In this document: piece after piece, positions 43,970 to 53,559 of the stretch
How the letters are laid out: every line of letters starts with the position of its first letter
Numbering within the stretch: position 1 is the first letter of the stretch
Assembly (NCBI GenBank): GCA_963677165.2
Contig: CAXXSX010000001.1
Location: forward strand, 744,001 to 808,000
Reading direction: 5' to 3'
Origin: JAFGXT01 sp963677165
Lineage (GTDB): Bacteria; Verrucomicrobiota; Lentisphaeria; Victivallales; SZUA-371
DNA: 64,000 nt
Notes under the pieces: generated by a model
What the model was told of the DNA's origin: nothing
Database searches by the model: none
The model's input: the letters and a program-made list of their open reading frames with translations, nothing else
Made by a program: the position numbers and the translations under genes

Positions 43970-46260
43970 TATTCTTCTGTACTCTCCATTGTTGCTGTTA
44001 CGTTATAATGGCCCTGTGAAAAATCGTGGCAATATAATTTATTGCCGGCATAGGACTTTCCGTCTACCGTCAGACGGCAGATGGTTTGCGGGCCGGAAAG
44101 ATGTTCTGAATTGCGGATTGTAATTCGAAATTCGACTCCCCGGAAATTCCTGGTTATGGTGGCATGATCCCAGCTGGATGGCAGCACCGGATCAATGATC
44201 AGCCCGTCGTATTCGGGCCGTACTCCGAGAATGAAATGCGTCATGCAGCGTAATGCCCATGGTACCGTTCCACTGGTCCAGCCTTTAAAGGTCATACCGG
44301 GACGGTGATTGGACGGCCCTCGAAACATATTGGTCAGGGCATATGGCTCCAGCCAGGAGGTTTCAACCGACAGCGCCGGATTAAATGGAACAATGGAAGT
44401 CAGCGAGTCCAGAGCTGCGTCACCATCGCGTCGCAGACAGTCCGCAACTGCCTGAAATGCGGTTACATGGCAGTAACAGCTGGCATTTTCGCCCCAGCCA
44501 GGACGCATACAGCTGATTCTTCCGCAAGCATGATCATATTGCATATATGGCGGGTCGCATACCACCAGACCCGTAGGTGTTCTCAGTCTTGTGTTAACCG
44601 CTTCGACTACTTTTTTCAGGCGTTCCGGCGTTAGTCCGGCGATGAAAGCCCAGCTTTGCGGTTCGCTGAAAATCCGGTTGTCTTCATGACTTCCGACCGG
44701 CCCTCCGGCATCGTTGAAACCGCGCAGGTACCATTTGCCGTTCCAGGTATATTTTTCAATCATGTAGCGCAACGTTTGTGCTCGATCGGACATTATCTCT
44801 GCCGTTTGATTTTCTTCCAGCTGTCGGGCAATGCCGATTGTTTCCTGTAGTGCCGCCAGCAGAGCCATTGCCAGCCAGACGCTTTCTCCTTTACCGCCGC
44901 GCCCGATATTCAATGAGTCGTTCCAGTCGCCGAAGTAAAGTTTGGGTAATCCGTGATCTCCCAGGTTGGCAAAGAACCAGTCCATAGCCTGCAGTGTATG
45001 TTTCCACACCGTAGCATCTCCGCCATCACGATATGGCACTTTTTCATACAGAAATTCACGGTCGCCGGTTTCGCGAAGGTATTCCGCCACGGTAAACGGG
45101 AGCCATACACCGCTGTCGCCGTATTTGTGATCGTCATCAGGACACCAGCCGCGCATGGCGCTGCCGTCACGGTATTGATGTACCAGCGTTGTACGCATTG
45201 AGTTTTTTACTATTTCAGGAGAATATGCGCAAAGACTTTGCGCGTCCTGCAGCGTATCACGAAAACCGATCAGAAATACTCTGGCATAGTCTTTCAGGAG
45301 AAATAACTGCTGTTTGGTCCAGAGATTGAATAACTGTGTCCAATTTTGATCCGGCAGTTTGAAATCAACGCGGGAAAAGTCATTGGTACGGTTTTTTGCC
45401 AGTTCCATCCCCCGGTTGAATCCCGCTTCTGTTGCATTGGCGGCAATCTCGTCTGCTTCAGCCGGTTTGTCCCAGGGCCCGACGGCAAAATATTCCTGCA
45501 GGTTTTCTTCCGGCTGTAAGGTGATATCATACTGGAAAGCTCCGATGAATTCCTCATTATCGGCGTCTGTATCGGTTAAGTTGTTTGCTTTTACGCTCTG
45601 CAGTTCTTCTAGATCAAAGTAATATCCGCCAAGAAATTCACGTCGGCGTGTCTCGTAATGGTCCGGTGTTTTAGAAGCTGCAAATACTGCATGGTTTCGA
45701 GTTTCCTGCCGTTCATTTGAATGGTTTACAGCAAGTAACTGCTTGGGCGCGTTATAACTGCAGGAGGTATAATTTTCCAGCGAACCGTATGGCACCCAGC
45801 CGCCGAGCTCGAACTCGATGGCTGGATAAATACTCAATCGTCGTTCCCGACCACTATTGTTGACTATTTTTATTTTCCAGACTTCCGCCGGTTGTTCTGC
45901 GGCGGCAGTCAGGGTCCATTCGCAGAGAATTCCGTCAGTATTATTCTCCAGCGTAGAATAACCCAGGCCGTGATGACAAACATAGTGTTGGAAATCCTTT
46001 TTGACCGGGCCCCAGCCGATGGTCCAGAAACAACCGGTGTCACGGTCCTTGATGTAAACAAAACGGTCGCGCAGCGGTACGGAACGCTGTCCGGCTGCGT
46101 TCCGGTAAAGCGAGTTGCCGCGGCCGCGCTGATCGATAGAGATAAGTATCTGTTCGTTCCAGGCATAATTGAGCCAGGGACGAGGCGTATCAGGACGACG
46201 GATAATGAATTCGCGTCCGTCGGCACTGAAATCGCCATAGGTTTGATAATCGTTCGACAT
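43969..46260 (-). CDS. GH94-family glycoside phosphorylase
   Basis: A 763-residue protein of the cellobiose/cellodextrin phosphorylase family, which cleaves beta-glucosides with phosphate to give sugar 1-phosphate. The N-terminal beta-sandwich (about 1-270) begins YGDFSADGREFIIRRPDTPRPW. The alpha/alpha barrel carries YFGDWNDSLN, with the catalytic acid Asp of the DWND motif, and GWTSGTVPWALR as the phosphate-site region. No signal peptide, so it acts inside the cell and saves ATP by phosphorolysis. It is between DUF4838 and SGNH genes. Donor sugar and linkage are not predictable here. Confidence 0.9.
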   Translation of the reverse strand: MSNDYQTYGDFSADGREFIIRRPDTPRPWLNYAWNEQILISIDQRGRGNSLYRNAAGQRSVPLRDRFVYIKDRDTGCFWTIGWGPVKKDFQHYVCHHGLGYSTLENNTDGILCEWTLTAAAEQPAEVWKIKIVNNSGRERRLSIYPAIEFELGGWVPYGSLENYTSCSYNAPKQLLAVNHSNERQETRNHAVFAASKTPDHYETRRREFLGGYYFDLEELQSVKANNLTDTDADNEEFIGAFQYDITLQPEENLQEYFAVGPWDKPAEADEIAANATEAGFNRGMELAKNRTNDFSRVDFKLPDQNWTQLFNLWTKQQLFLLKDYARVFLIGFRDTLQDAQSLCAYSPEIVKNSMRTTLVHQYRDGSAMRGWCPDDDHKYGDSGVWLPFTVAEYLRETGDREFLYEKVPYRDGGDATVWKHTLQAMDWFFANLGDHGLPKLYFGDWNDSLNIGRGGKGESVWLAMALLAALQETIGIARQLEENQTAEIMSDRAQTLRYMIEKYTWNGKWYLRGFNDAGGPVGSHEDNRIFSEPQSWAFIAGLTPERLKKVVEAVNTRLRTPTGLVVCDPPYMQYDHACGRISCMRPGWGENASCYCHVTAFQAVADCLRRDGDAALDSLTSIVPFNPALSVETSWLEPYALTNMFRGPSNHRPGMTFKGWTSGTVPWALRCMTHFILGVRPEYDGLIIDPVLPSSWDHATITRNFRGVEFRITIRNSEHLSGPQTICRLTVDGKSYAGNKLYCHDFSQGHYNVTATMESTEE

Positions 46261-46281
46261 GATTGGTTCTACTGCTGATGA

Positions 46282-48534
46282 TTAAGGCTGTTTCCGTATT
46301 TCCATACGGTCACAGTACATTTCTTTTATTCCTGGATTATTGCAAGGAGCAACGAAAATGATGTCGTCTGCGGCAGGAACGAAAGGGCCCACGTTATACC
46401 AGGCGTAACCCGGCTTCAGATCTTTGACCTTGAAAATCCTTCTAAGGTGTTCTTTTCTCGTTGTGTTATATACACCGCATTTAAACGCGTCCCCTTTTAC
46501 GTTCGGAGTTGTGATAAAACGCATTTTTACCCACAGATCATATTTTTTATCTCGTTCAAATTTATCCCATGGGATATGTCGCCATTGAGTTGCCCAGGCA
46601 GTGTTTTGGGTTGGCTGGGTTACCGCATAACCATTACCTGCCAGGGGATCAGGAACTGATTTCGCTTTTACCCACAGGGTAGTGTCACTTTCTTCACAGA
46701 AGGCTACTGTATTTGCGTTAACTTTTGCTTTTTTACCGAAGAGGTTGATTTTCAGGTCCTCTATTGCGGTTTTCAACTTGGCGGCACGGCCTTGTTCCGC
46801 AATTTTGACCATGTGGTTCTTTTTGGCGATGGCTTCAAACTTGTTTAACAGAACGCGATATTTTTTCTGTTCCGCTTTTGGGAGGGTAACCGGAGATTTT
46901 GCTGCCAAGTTCAGACGAAGTCGGATCACCGGTAGTTCCGCGACCTGAACACGATTTAATATTACAGGATTATCGGCTACGGCCTTTTCCGCTGCCGCGA
47001 AATATTTTTCAGCCTGGGTAATGAACTTGTTGTCAAATGTCAGGTCATCACCGCGATTCGGCTGTTTCAGCCAGTTCTCACGAGTTGCTTCCAGCAGATT
47101 ATAATACTTTTGGATTGGCTTGGCTGCCGCTTTAAAGTAACCGTTGACAAAGTCTCGCTGAAGCGTTTTCCAGTCGAGGTTTGGATTCCACATTAATTTG
47201 GTCCATACCCAGCTTTTTATTGGATCGTCGTCGCCACCGGGGCTGGAATAAGAACCTTGCAACATGACACCGCGAACGCCGTAATCACGATAAATTTTCA
47301 GGTTCTTCGCGGTAACTTCCATGTTGGCGCGTGGCTTTAGATAGTCGAAGAAGTCTACTGTGTAATCCCAGATATCGATGGGGTTGCCGACCTGATGCCA
47401 GGCTTTCAGGGCAGGAAAGAATATATCGGTTTGATCGACGGTCAGGTGTGGCCAGCGGAAGGCATGCTTGTCCGTGCATAACTGAATTCGCAATTTTGGG
47501 TCCGGCTTGATCTTATTGGGCGCGGCAAACGTTCCCATGTAGGCCAAGGTTGAAATCATTACATCTGGATGTTTCTTCCATATTTTTGCGGCGGTCTTGT
47601 TGACCAGCCGGATCATCTGATCGGTGCGGTTGTAACCTTGTTTCAACTCTGCCTGGCAACGGGGACAGTTGCACCAGCCATCGTTATCGTTCTGGGAAAT
47701 GCTGATCATATTTGCCTCCGGATGATGACCGAGCAATGCATTGATTTTTTTCGCGAGGTAATCGCTTAGTCCTGGCGCACTCAGACATGGCTGGGAGCTC
47801 ATGCACTTAATTGGTTGGCGTTTACCGTTGATCATCGGGAAAAATTCCGGATGAGTTTTTATGTTGCTATTTGGAATCAAGCGGAAAAATGTATGAACGT
47901 TCCAGTAGTTCGCCGGGGCCGTGATGGAGCCGCCCCATTCTTGAGGAAGTTTGAACCAGCGCGGATTACTGCGGTTATGCAGAGCCCAGTCTTTATTGAC
48001 CGCTGTGAAAAAATACGCCTCGCGGTTGTCAAACTGGGGAATTTCCCAGCGTTGACGCGGGGTGAACTTCAGTTCTTTCTTCGACGGAATTACTGTGCAG
48101 TCAGGAGTGTACCAGCGACAGCCGAGATCTTCTTCCAGCAGCGCAATTACCGCGTAGAGTGGGCCGCGTTGAGTGCCGCCGTAGAGGAATAGATTACCGT
48201 TGCGCACGGCAATGCCGTATCCCTCTTTTTTCAGGTCGCGAGCCGCTTCCCGTGGACATTGCTGTTTGAACTCGGCAGTACGGCCGACGCTAATAAACGG
48301 TTGTCCTCCGCTTTTATCTGTGACGGTGAATTCTGCGCCAGTCATTTCTTTGAGCCATTTCTCTAGTTCTGCTGCCGCGACTTTTTCCTGTGGAGTAGGG
48401 GCTGCGGGCAATAGAATTTCTACTGTAGCTTTGCCGTTTTTTGCTAGTTCCAGTTCTGACGAAGTTCCGGCAATCATCGTGATTGCTATCAAAAAGAATA
48501 GTACAATACTATTTACTATTTTTGCGTTTAACAT
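46282..48534 (-). CDS. Secreted DUF4838 glycoside hydrolase-like protein
   Basis: A 750-residue exported protein; signal peptide about 1-26. Residues about 30-150 resemble the GH20/GH67-type N-terminal alpha/beta domain (VEILLPAAPTPQEKVAAAELEKWLKE). The following DUF4838 domain includes ISISQNDNDGWCNCPRC with a CxCxxC cluster, a hallmark of this family. A C-terminal beta domain (about 620-750) may bind carbohydrate. DUF4838 proteins are common in Lentisphaerota, Planctomycetes and Bacteroidota polysaccharide loci, but I know of no defined activity. It lies between a pseudopilin gene and the GH94 phosphorylase gene in one operon, so it should act on the polymer or oligomer in the periplasm. 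Confidence 0.85.
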   Translation of the reverse strand: MLNAKIVNSIVLFFLIAITMIAGTSSELELAKNGKATVEILLPAAPTPQEKVAAAELEKWLKEMTGAEFTVTDKSGGQPFISVGRTAEFKQQCPREAARDLKKEGYGIAVRNGNLFLYGGTQRGPLYAVIALLEEDLGCRWYTPDCTVIPSKKELKFTPRQRWEIPQFDNREAYFFTAVNKDWALHNRSNPRWFKLPQEWGGSITAPANYWNVHTFFRLIPNSNIKTHPEFFPMINGKRQPIKCMSSQPCLSAPGLSDYLAKKINALLGHHPEANMISISQNDNDGWCNCPRCQAELKQGYNRTDQMIRLVNKTAAKIWKKHPDVMISTLAYMGTFAAPNKIKPDPKLRIQLCTDKHAFRWPHLTVDQTDIFFPALKAWHQVGNPIDIWDYTVDFFDYLKPRANMEVTAKNLKIYRDYGVRGVMLQGSYSSPGGDDDPIKSWVWTKLMWNPNLDWKTLQRDFVNGYFKAAAKPIQKYYNLLEATRENWLKQPNRGDDLTFDNKFITQAEKYFAAAEKAVADNPVILNRVQVAELPVIRLRLNLAAKSPVTLPKAEQKKYRVLLNKFEAIAKKNHMVKIAEQGRAAKLKTAIEDLKINLFGKKAKVNANTVAFCEESDTTLWVKAKSVPDPLAGNGYAVTQPTQNTAWATQWRHIPWDKFERDKKYDLWVKMRFITTPNVKGDAFKCGVYNTTRKEHLRRIFKVKDLKPGYAWYNVGPFVPAADDIIFVAPCNNPGIKEMYCDRMEIRKQP

Positions 48535-48566
48535 AGTTCTTTCTTTCTTGGAATTTTGATGAGTTT

Positions 48567-49295
48567 TTACCAGCTGAACATAGGTTCATTCTGTAGAACG
48601 TAATAGGTTAATATTTGGGATGAATCATTCATTTCCGCATACCGTACCTTGTTTACATGACCATCGGCATAGAGGTTATTCATTGCAGCGTTGTGACGAA
48701 ATTTAAAATGATTGTCTCGACTGGCTGTTTCAAACGAAGAGCGGTTCGTAGTACCTTCGTGAGCTTTACCGTCAACGATTAATACAGCCATTGATGGACG
48801 AGGACAGCGGTTCATTTTTCTTGCATGATAGTACTTGGATACTGAGGATGAAACGGTAACGTTCCCGATGCGAGCATTGTATAGATAGTTGGTTAACGGG
48901 ATATTGGCTGTCGTTAGGTAGCAGTCTGAGAGGATGCTGGGACATTGTAGAATATTACTGAATTTAGAATCCGCACTGGTGGGGTCCTGCCATTCTCCGG
49001 CAATATAGGGATACAGTTGATTTATCCAGTTGTCGGCTCCATAGGGCGATGGCCAGGCGGTTCCATAGCTTAACACTAGCGGAAGAAAGTCATTGTTATC
49101 TGTCGTGTATTGCGTTGTTCCTAGTCCGAGCTGTTTCAGATTATTAGTGCAGCTGATTGCTTTTGCCGTGTTCCGGACCTTGTTTAAGCTTGGCAACAAT
49201 AAAGCGGCAAGTATTGCAATAATTGCTATTACGACTAAAAGTTCAATAAGTGTGAATACGGAAAAATGCCGGACGTTTGAGTTATGACTTTTCAT
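48567..49295 (-). CDS. Prepilin-like secreted protein in the sugar operon
   Basis: A 242-residue pseudopilin-like protein. FSVFTLIELLVVIAIIAILAALLLPSL is the N-terminal helix; the residue before FTLIE is Val rather than the usual Gly, so peptidase cleavage there is less certain. SCTNNLKQLG and ADGHVNK complete the family pattern. ATG at 49295 is chosen because GGAGG lies six nt upstream and the start overlaps the regulator stop by ATGA; an in-frame ATG at 49308-49310 would place that ribosome site inside the gene. It is the second gene of the minus operon, so it is co-regulated with the polysaccharide enzymes. Confidence 0.87.
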   Translation of the reverse strand: MKSHNSNVRHFSVFTLIELLVVIAIIAILAALLLPSLNKVRNTAKAISCTNNLKQLGLGTTQYTTDNNDFLPLVLSYGTAWPSPYGADNWINQLYPYIAGEWQDPTSADSKFSNILQCPSILSDCYLTTANIPLTNYLYNARIGNVTVSSSVSKYYHARKMNRCPRPSMAVLIVDGKAHEGTTNRSSFETASRDNHFKFRHNAAMNNLYADGHVNKVRYAEMNDSSQILTYYVLQNEPMFSW

Positions 49296-50407
49296 TTTTT
49301 GCCTCCGCATGAGTTTTTAATGATTAGTTCTGGTTTTATATAAACAACTTTGTTTTCTGCAGGTGGATGTGCGGCCATGGTAGTAATTTGCGATGCCATT
49401 TTATTCAGATCAAAATTAACCGTAGTGACTTTTACGGGTGAATTTTCCGACCATGGCGTATTGAAAAATCCGGTAATTGCCAAGTCGTCTGGAACGCTGA
49501 TGCCAAGTTTTTCCGCTGCCTCAATAAAACGTACCGCGGAAAAATCCATTGAACACATGATTGCGTCGGGACGTTCCGGCGAGGACATGATTTCTGCCAG
49601 AATCTGTTCGTTGATTCCTTCTCCATAGGCCTTGGAATAGAAAACTGTATAGGCTGAAAGACCGTAGTCGCGCAGCGCTCGTTCATAGCCGTTGCAGATA
49701 TGATTAAAATGATGCAGCGCACGGCCTTGAACCGGAATATCACTTGGATCCGGTTCCGCCAGACAGAACATAATTCGTTTACGTCCACAGGATGCCAGAT
49801 GTGCTGCCATGGTATAAGAGGCAGCTTCGTAATCAAGGAGTACCGCGCTGCCGGGAATCATTCCGGGATAATCCAATTCAAAGGCAAAAATACCGTTCAA
49901 ATTCGGATAATGTTCGAGAATGGGATTACGCCAGTAACCACGTCCGAATATGATGACCGAGCGTGGACGGGAATCAAGCATTCTAAATACTTTCTGCTGT
50001 AGTCCGGCGACGGGGGAATCAACCAGTAATTTGCTGTAATTCGCCAGCATAGGAATCAGTTCGCGTTCATTCAGTTGATCGAAAATTAGTGAAAACAGAT
50101 TCTGAAAAACATGGCCGCTTGAAGGCATCAGCATCATTACACTATCGCTTAAATCGGTCGGTTGGGGTTTTTCTTCGCGAACGAAAACGCCACTACGGGG
50201 ACGTCTGCGAATCAGACCGCGCTTTTCCAATGCGTTAAGAGCGTTGTTTACGACGGAAATGCTGGTGGAAAAGCCATCCGCAATCGAGCGTACCGATTGA
50301 AGACGTTGGCCTGGCTGCATTTTGCCGGAGATGATTTCCGCTTCAAGTGCATTGATAATTTGCTGCGATTTTGTTGGAGCCTGGGTTAAATTCATCTTTT
50401 GTTCCAT
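49292..50407 (-). CDS. GntR/LacI hybrid transcriptional regulator
   Basis: A 371-residue regulator with a GntR winged helix (about 8-78: IINALEAEIISGKMQPGQRL, RSIADGFSTSISVVNNALNA) joined to a LacI/GalR-type periplasmic-binding-fold sensor (about 88-365). Such GntR-LacI hybrids (AraR-like) sense sugars. It heads the operon with pseudopilin, DUF4838, GH94 and SGNH genes and overlaps the second gene by 4 nt, so it probably controls its own operon. ATG at 50407 has no strong ribosome site; ATG at 50395 is an alternative. The 207-nt upstream region is AT-rich and may hold its operator. Confidence 0.92.
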   Translation of the reverse strand: MEQKMNLTQAPTKSQQIINALEAEIISGKMQPGQRLQSVRSIADGFSTSISVVNNALNALEKRGLIRRRPRSGVFVREEKPQPTDLSDSVMMLMPSSGHVFQNLFSLIFDQLNERELIPMLANYSKLLVDSPVAGLQQKVFRMLDSRPRSVIIFGRGYWRNPILEHYPNLNGIFAFELDYPGMIPGSAVLLDYEAASYTMAAHLASCGRKRIMFCLAEPDPSDIPVQGRALHHFNHICNGYERALRDYGLSAYTVFYSKAYGEGINEQILAEIMSSPERPDAIMCSMDFSAVRFIEAAEKLGISVPDDLAITGFFNTPWSENSPVKVTTVNFDLNKMASQITTMAAHPPAENKVVYIKPELIIKNSCGGKK

Positions 50408-50614
50408 TTTGTTTTGATCATATTATAATACAAAATGTTATTTTAGTCAATGTTTTTTAATGATTTTTTTACAGTATTTTTACTTTTTTTATGTATTTTT
50501 CTACTTGATTTGTGTTTTTTTTATAGCGTGAGATATTTTTTGTTTGTTGATAAAATACAATGAAACAGAATAGAACAGATTGCTGTTGTGTGGTAGCAAC
50601 AGAAAACAGCGTAT

Positions 50615-52082
50615 TTATTTAGATTTGTCGGGTTTTGCCGGTAAATCAGCTTTCTTCTGAGGTCGAATCAGAGAAAAGGTATTTGTGCCTTCCAGTCTCT
50701 TTGAGCATCCGGGAGCGCCTCCTTCTTCTCTGTAGATGAAGCAGCCATAAACGTGTTGTTTTGTTTCTTTTATTCCTTCTTCTTTTGGGGATGGTTTTCC
50801 CGTCTGTCCCCAAATCATTGCCAGTCCTTCCGATGTTGATATAAATCTCTTTGGGATGATTTGATAGAAGTAGTCAGAGTTGCCTTTGAAATATTGAAAG
50901 GATTTACCGTTTAGCGGATCGATTGGAACTTTGGCTAAAAATTCAGGAACCAGTTGTTCGAGTTTGTCAGGATAATCGCCGTATTTTCTTCGATAAAGTT
51001 CAGCCGCTAGTCCACATTTTGCCATTCGTATGGAACTTCTGTTAACAGCAACAAAGAACGCGATCTCTTCGTATTGACTTAACGATTGATAGCATCTTGG
51101 GATATTTGAGTTTTTTGCTCTTTGTTTAACGAAGTCTTTTATTATTATGTAATAATCTTGAGAGGACACTTTTATTATCGGTATAATTAATTTTAAAAAT
51201 TTGGCTAAATCATGATATCGGAACGTTTTTTCCAGTAGCCTGTCTTTTAAAGTTGAATTCAACTTTATCTTTGAGATATATGGTCTTTTCAGTGAATCGA
51301 TAATTGTCAGACCTGTATCAAATAGATATACCCGTTTTCTCTGCAATGATAATTCTGTGTCTGTATTGTTTAATTCAGAAATAATCTCACGTATGGTTTT
51401 ATCCGGGATATTGGCATTGTTCACCAAGTCTTCAATAAGACCAATACGAAAAAGCTCTGGCAATGTAATTTTCCATAAGGATACAAACAAAGGTTCAGAT
51501 AAAATAATATTTCTAATCTTAGAGATATTATTGATCATAGAAAAAGCTAATACAGGATCATTGTTTTTTAGCGCCTGAAAACATCGGATCTTGTTTAGTG
51601 TCATGAAATCAACTAAAAAATCAGATGGAATTCTGGTATATGTTACATTCCAGTTTTGAGTTGGACTGACTATACGGTAATCAGCCAGTTTATCAATCAG
51701 TATCGCGGATTCTTCGTTATATTTCAGATATTTATTAATTTCAGAATTGTTTTTAGAAAATTTATACGTCAAAAAATTATTATAAATGACAGTGTGGGCT
51801 GCATAGTCATGGCGATTAAATGGAATATAAGAAGCTTTTGCTTCCTCATATACATCAATACCATTTTGTGCCTTAGGTGTATGTTCCATAAAGTTTTTTC
51901 AGTTCTTTAATAGTGCTTGGTAGTCCAATAGCATTTGCATGTTCCAGTTGTTTATTTAACTGGATTTTACCATGCAGAATGATAGCAAATGGGGTGGAGA
52001 CTAGACATAACAGCAGAGCGAATATAATAATAATCAGATTTAACTTGAAATACGATTTTTTTCGCTTGTTTTCGGTGTCCAT
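50615..52082 (-). pseudogene. Third copy of a tandem paralogous membrane protein family, frameshifted
   Basis: The reading frame starts at ATG 52082 (MDTENKRKKSYFKLN), includes one transmembrane helix, and hits a stop at 51873 after LKKLYGTYT. A second frame then covers 50615-51889 and starts MEHTPKAQNGIDVYEEAK. Together they match the full length of the two neighbouring paralogs: the span of 1468 nt is exactly one base more than 489 codons, against 489 and 490 residues for the intact copies. This fits a single inserted base near 51875-51890. The C-terminal domain, CGLAAELYRRKYGDYPDK then LEQLVPEFLAKVPIDPLNG, is intact. A sequencing error or +1 recoding cannot be excluded. No recognised family function. 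Confidence 0.75.
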
Positions 52083-52084
52083 TG

Positions 52085-53557
52085 TTATTTCGCTTTATTG
52101 CCTTGTTTTTTATCCGTTTTCTGAGGCCGAATCAGCGCAAAGGTATTTTCCCCGTCTGCTCTATTGTTTGAGATACCGGGACAGCCCCATGTTGTTATTC
52201 CAGCAACACCTTCACTGTGGATATAGCAACCATTAACGTGTTTTTGTGCATTATTGGCCGATCCCATGCCGAAGAGCATCATCCCTGTTGGTTTAGGCGA
52301 AGTTTTTGACTTCTTGGGAATAATTTCATATTGATAATCATAGTTGCCTTTGAAGTAATGAAAGGATTTACCATTCAGCGGATCAATTGGAATTTTATCT
52401 AAAAATTCAGGGACTAGTTGTTCGAGCTTATCCGGATAGTCGCTGTATTTTCTGCGATAAAGTTCAGCAGCAAGTCCACATTTCGCCATGCGTATGGAAC
52501 TTCTGGCAGCGGCAATATCAATAGCTGTTCTTCCATATTGACATACTGAGTGACTTGAATAGTAATAATGCGGAGAATGTACTGCTTTTGAGCAAGAATC
52601 ATCAGAGATTGTTTTTAACTTGTAGAAGTCCCAAGATGAGTTGGAGATCAGTGGTATAATTAATTTTAGAAATTTAGTAAAATCGTGATTATAGAACACT
52701 CTTCTAAGTAATCCATTTTTTAATGTTGAATTGAGTCTTAATTCTGAGAAATATGGTTTGTCTAGTGAATATACAATTTTTATTCCTGCTTCAAATAGAA
52801 AAGCCCGCTTTCTTTGCTCGGGGAGTTTGTGGTCTATTTTCTCTAATTCTCGTATTTCATTCAGTAGAGTGTTATTGGTAGTATTGGTATTGTTTACAAA
52901 GTCTTCCAATAGATTAATACGAATCAATTCTGTTTCAGACACAATATCTAGTGATATAAGTGAAGATTCGGATAATACAAGCTCTCTGAGTTTTGACATA
53001 TTATTTATTATTGAGTACGCTAATGTTGGATCATTGTTTTCTAATGCTTGAAAACAACGGATTTTGTTAAGATAAGTAAATTCGTTGAAAGAATAGAAGT
53101 AATTTGTTCTAAACCTTATGGACCAGTTTTGGTGTTGTCTGACAATTTTATAATTAGATAATCTGTCAATTAATGCAGTAGTTTTTTTGTTTTTTTTCAG
53201 AAATTTATTAATTTCAGGACAGTTTTCCGCAGATCGATATGTCAGAAAATTGCCGTTAATAATAGTACTTGCGACGGTATCACTATTATCCAGTTCAACA
53301 TAGGATTGCTTTGCTTCCTTGTATACATCAATGCCGTTTTCTTCTCGATGAAGAGTCGTGTAGTAGATTCTTCTCAGTCCTTTTATTGTGGTGGGTATAC
53401 CTTGTTTTTCTGCATTATTCAGTTGTTTGATTAGATGGATTCTTCCGGTTTGAATAATGGCGAATGGTATGGAAAACAGGCAAAACAACAGAGCAACCGC
53501 GATAATAATCAGATTTAACTTTAAATACGATTTTTTAGGCTTGCTTTCGGTGTCCAT
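52085..53557 (-). CDS. Second copy of the tandem paralogous membrane protein family
   Basis: A 490-residue protein. A short basic N-terminus (MDTESKPKKSYLKLN) and one transmembrane helix (about 15-37) leave the rest outside the cytoplasm. The middle is helical and Asn-rich. The C-terminal 140 residues carry CGLAAELYRRKYSDYPDK, EFLDKIPIDPLNG and HYFKGNYDY, a pattern also seen in type II secretion G-like secreted proteins of PVC bacteria. ATG at 53557 aligns with the start of the third copy; ATG at 53563 gives two more residues and overlaps the first copy by ATGA. It is followed by the third copy after 2 nt. Function unknown. Confidence 0.82.
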   Translation of the reverse strand: MDTESKPKKSYLKLNLIIIAVALLFCLFSIPFAIIQTGRIHLIKQLNNAEKQGIPTTIKGLRRIYYTTLHREENGIDVYKEAKQSYVELDNSDTVASTIINGNFLTYRSAENCPEINKFLKKNKKTTALIDRLSNYKIVRQHQNWSIRFRTNYFYSFNEFTYLNKIRCFQALENNDPTLAYSIINNMSKLRELVLSESSLISLDIVSETELIRINLLEDFVNNTNTTNNTLLNEIRELEKIDHKLPEQRKRAFLFEAGIKIVYSLDKPYFSELRLNSTLKNGLLRRVFYNHDFTKFLKLIIPLISNSSWDFYKLKTISDDSCSKAVHSPHYYYSSHSVCQYGRTAIDIAAARSSIRMAKCGLAAELYRRKYSDYPDKLEQLVPEFLDKIPIDPLNGKSFHYFKGNYDYQYEIIPKKSKTSPKPTGMMLFGMGSANNAQKHVNGCYIHSEGVAGITTWGCPGISNNRADGENTFALIRPQKTDKKQGNKAK

Positions 53558-53559
53558 TG

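Noticed and set aside
50583..50602. CTGTTG/CAACAG hairpin as terminator of the paralog cluster
   Set aside because: Only 6 bp and no T run follows on the minus strand.
51873..51900. Programmed frameshift on the AAAAAA run of the third paralog
   Set aside because: The downstream frame needs a +1 shift, whereas A-run slippage is normally -1, and the span is one base longer than the intact copies, so a simple insertion explains it better.
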